From [Eubacterium] saphenum (lineage in GTDB: Bacteria > Bacillota > Clostridia > Oscillospirales > Ruminococcaceae), in contig SFHN01000035.1 of the NCBI GenBank assembly GCA_004555635.1, forward strand, positions 1 through 9,234: DNA of 9,234 nucleotides, written 5' to 3'. Position numbers and translations under genes: made by a program. This document shows, piece after piece, positions 8,717 to 9,234 of the stretch (its first letter is position 1; every line of letters begins with the position of its first letter). A model generated the notes under the pieces. The model was not told where the DNA came from and ran no database searches. It saw only the letters and a list, made by a program, of their open reading frames with translations.

Positions 8717-9234
8717 TTATTCGTTATCCTGAAGCGCGTCGTAGCCGCTTTCGCCCGTGCGCACCTTGATAACTCTCTCAACGTCGTATACGAAAATCTT
8801 GCCGTCGCCGATGTTGCCTGTGTAAAGCGCCTTCTTTGCAGTTTCTACAACAGTTTCAACAGGAACCTTGCAAACTACAATCTCAATCTTTACCTTAGGC
8901 AGCAGGTGAGTTTCAACCTTAACTCCACGGTAGTAGTCGGTAGAGCCCTTCTGCATACCGCAGCCGAGTACGTTCGTAACGGTCATGCCCGTGATGCCGA
9001 TAGAGGTCATCGCGCTCTTGAGCTGCTCGAACTTATCCTGCTTTGCGATGATGACAACCTTGCTCATCTTTACGCCGTCGGAGGATACTGCGCTGTCTGT
9101 TGTGCCTGCATAGGTTACGGGCACAGCCTCAGCGGGAGTAACGGGAGCCTTGGGAGCGTTGTACTTAACGGTTTCAACCTCCTTCTCCTTGCCGCTGTTA
9201 GAAAGCTCAACGTGCATAGAGGGAACGAAGTCCG
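8717..9234 (-). CDS. Ammonium transporter with fused C-terminal P-II domain (3' part)
   Basis: A minus-strand reading frame open to the window edge, so its 5' part is missing. The first visible residues, DFVPSMHVELS, fit the cytoplasmic tail of an Amt transporter, which often ends in an EHGE...Y-x-DFV pattern. A linker of about 50 residues rich in Pro, Ala and Val follows, then a complete P-II (GlnB/GlnK) domain of 117 residues encoded at 8717-9067. It shows the TGMTVTNVLGCGMQKG strand and T-loop start, YYRG with the tyrosine at the classical Tyr51 position, LPKVKIEIVV, the B-loop TGNIGDGKIFV, and the C-loop RTGESG. P-II domains bind ATP, ADP and 2-oxoglutarate and block Amt channels through the T-loop, so a fused copy would gate its own transporter. 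The domain's first Met (9067) has no convincing ribosome binding site, which supports fusion over a separate glnK. The Amt part is inferred from a short tail only. Confidence 0.82.
   Translation of the reverse strand, partial: DFVPSMHVELSNSGKEKEVETVKYNAPKAPVTPAEAVPVTYAGTTDSAVSSDGVKMSKVVIIAKQDKFEQLKSAMTSIGITGMTVTNVLGCGMQKGSTDYYRGVKVETHLLPKVKIEIVVCKVPVETVVETAKKALYTGNIGDGKIFVYDVERVIKVRTGESGYDALQDNE

Overview
The window reads as chromosomal DNA of a low-to-mid GC Gram-positive bacterium, most probably a gut-type clostridium (Oscillospiraceae/Ruminococcaceae-like). The grounds are SigmaA-type promoters with 17-base spacers, strong purine-rich ribosome binding sites, a DegV-family protein, large hybrid histidine kinases with a C-terminal HPt domain, GGDEF proteins without the usual inhibition site, and an ammonium transporter fused to a P-II domain. 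The placement is inference from gene style, not a database match.

Layout: (1) 58-519, a complete tadA-like tRNA adenosine deaminase whose codon use differs clearly from everything downstream. (2) 584-2489, a well-formed promoter, a short structured leader and a soluble diguanylate cyclase with PAS-like sensor regions, closed by an intrinsic terminator. (3) 2560-3429, a ten-helix DMT/EamA-like permease with its own terminator. (4) 3515-8612, a second strong promoter and a three-gene operon: a membrane hybrid histidine kinase (kinase, pseudo-receiver, receiver, HPt), a DegV-like lipid-binding protein whose start codon abuts the kinase stop, and a response regulator with an active GGDEF and a degenerate second GGDEF-like domain. 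(5) A bidirectional terminator at about 8666-8697, then on the minus strand the 3' end of an ammonium transporter with a fused P-II domain, cut by the window edge.

The theme is cyclic di-GMP signalling. The kinase and the REC-GGDEF protein form a plausible multistep phosphorelay: membrane sensor, receiver, HPt, then the receiver of the cyclase. The DegV protein encoded between them suggests a fatty-acid or lipid input, which is inference. The free-standing PAS-GGDEF gene and the phosphorelay operon are driven by promoters that match at 24 of 30 positions, including a spacer stretch that ordinary promoters do not share, so they may be co-regulated. No EAL, HD-GYP or PilZ protein and no recognisable c-di-GMP riboswitch lies in the window, so the degradation enzymes and targets must be elsewhere. 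I saw no tRNA, rRNA, insertion sequence, CRISPR array or phage gene.
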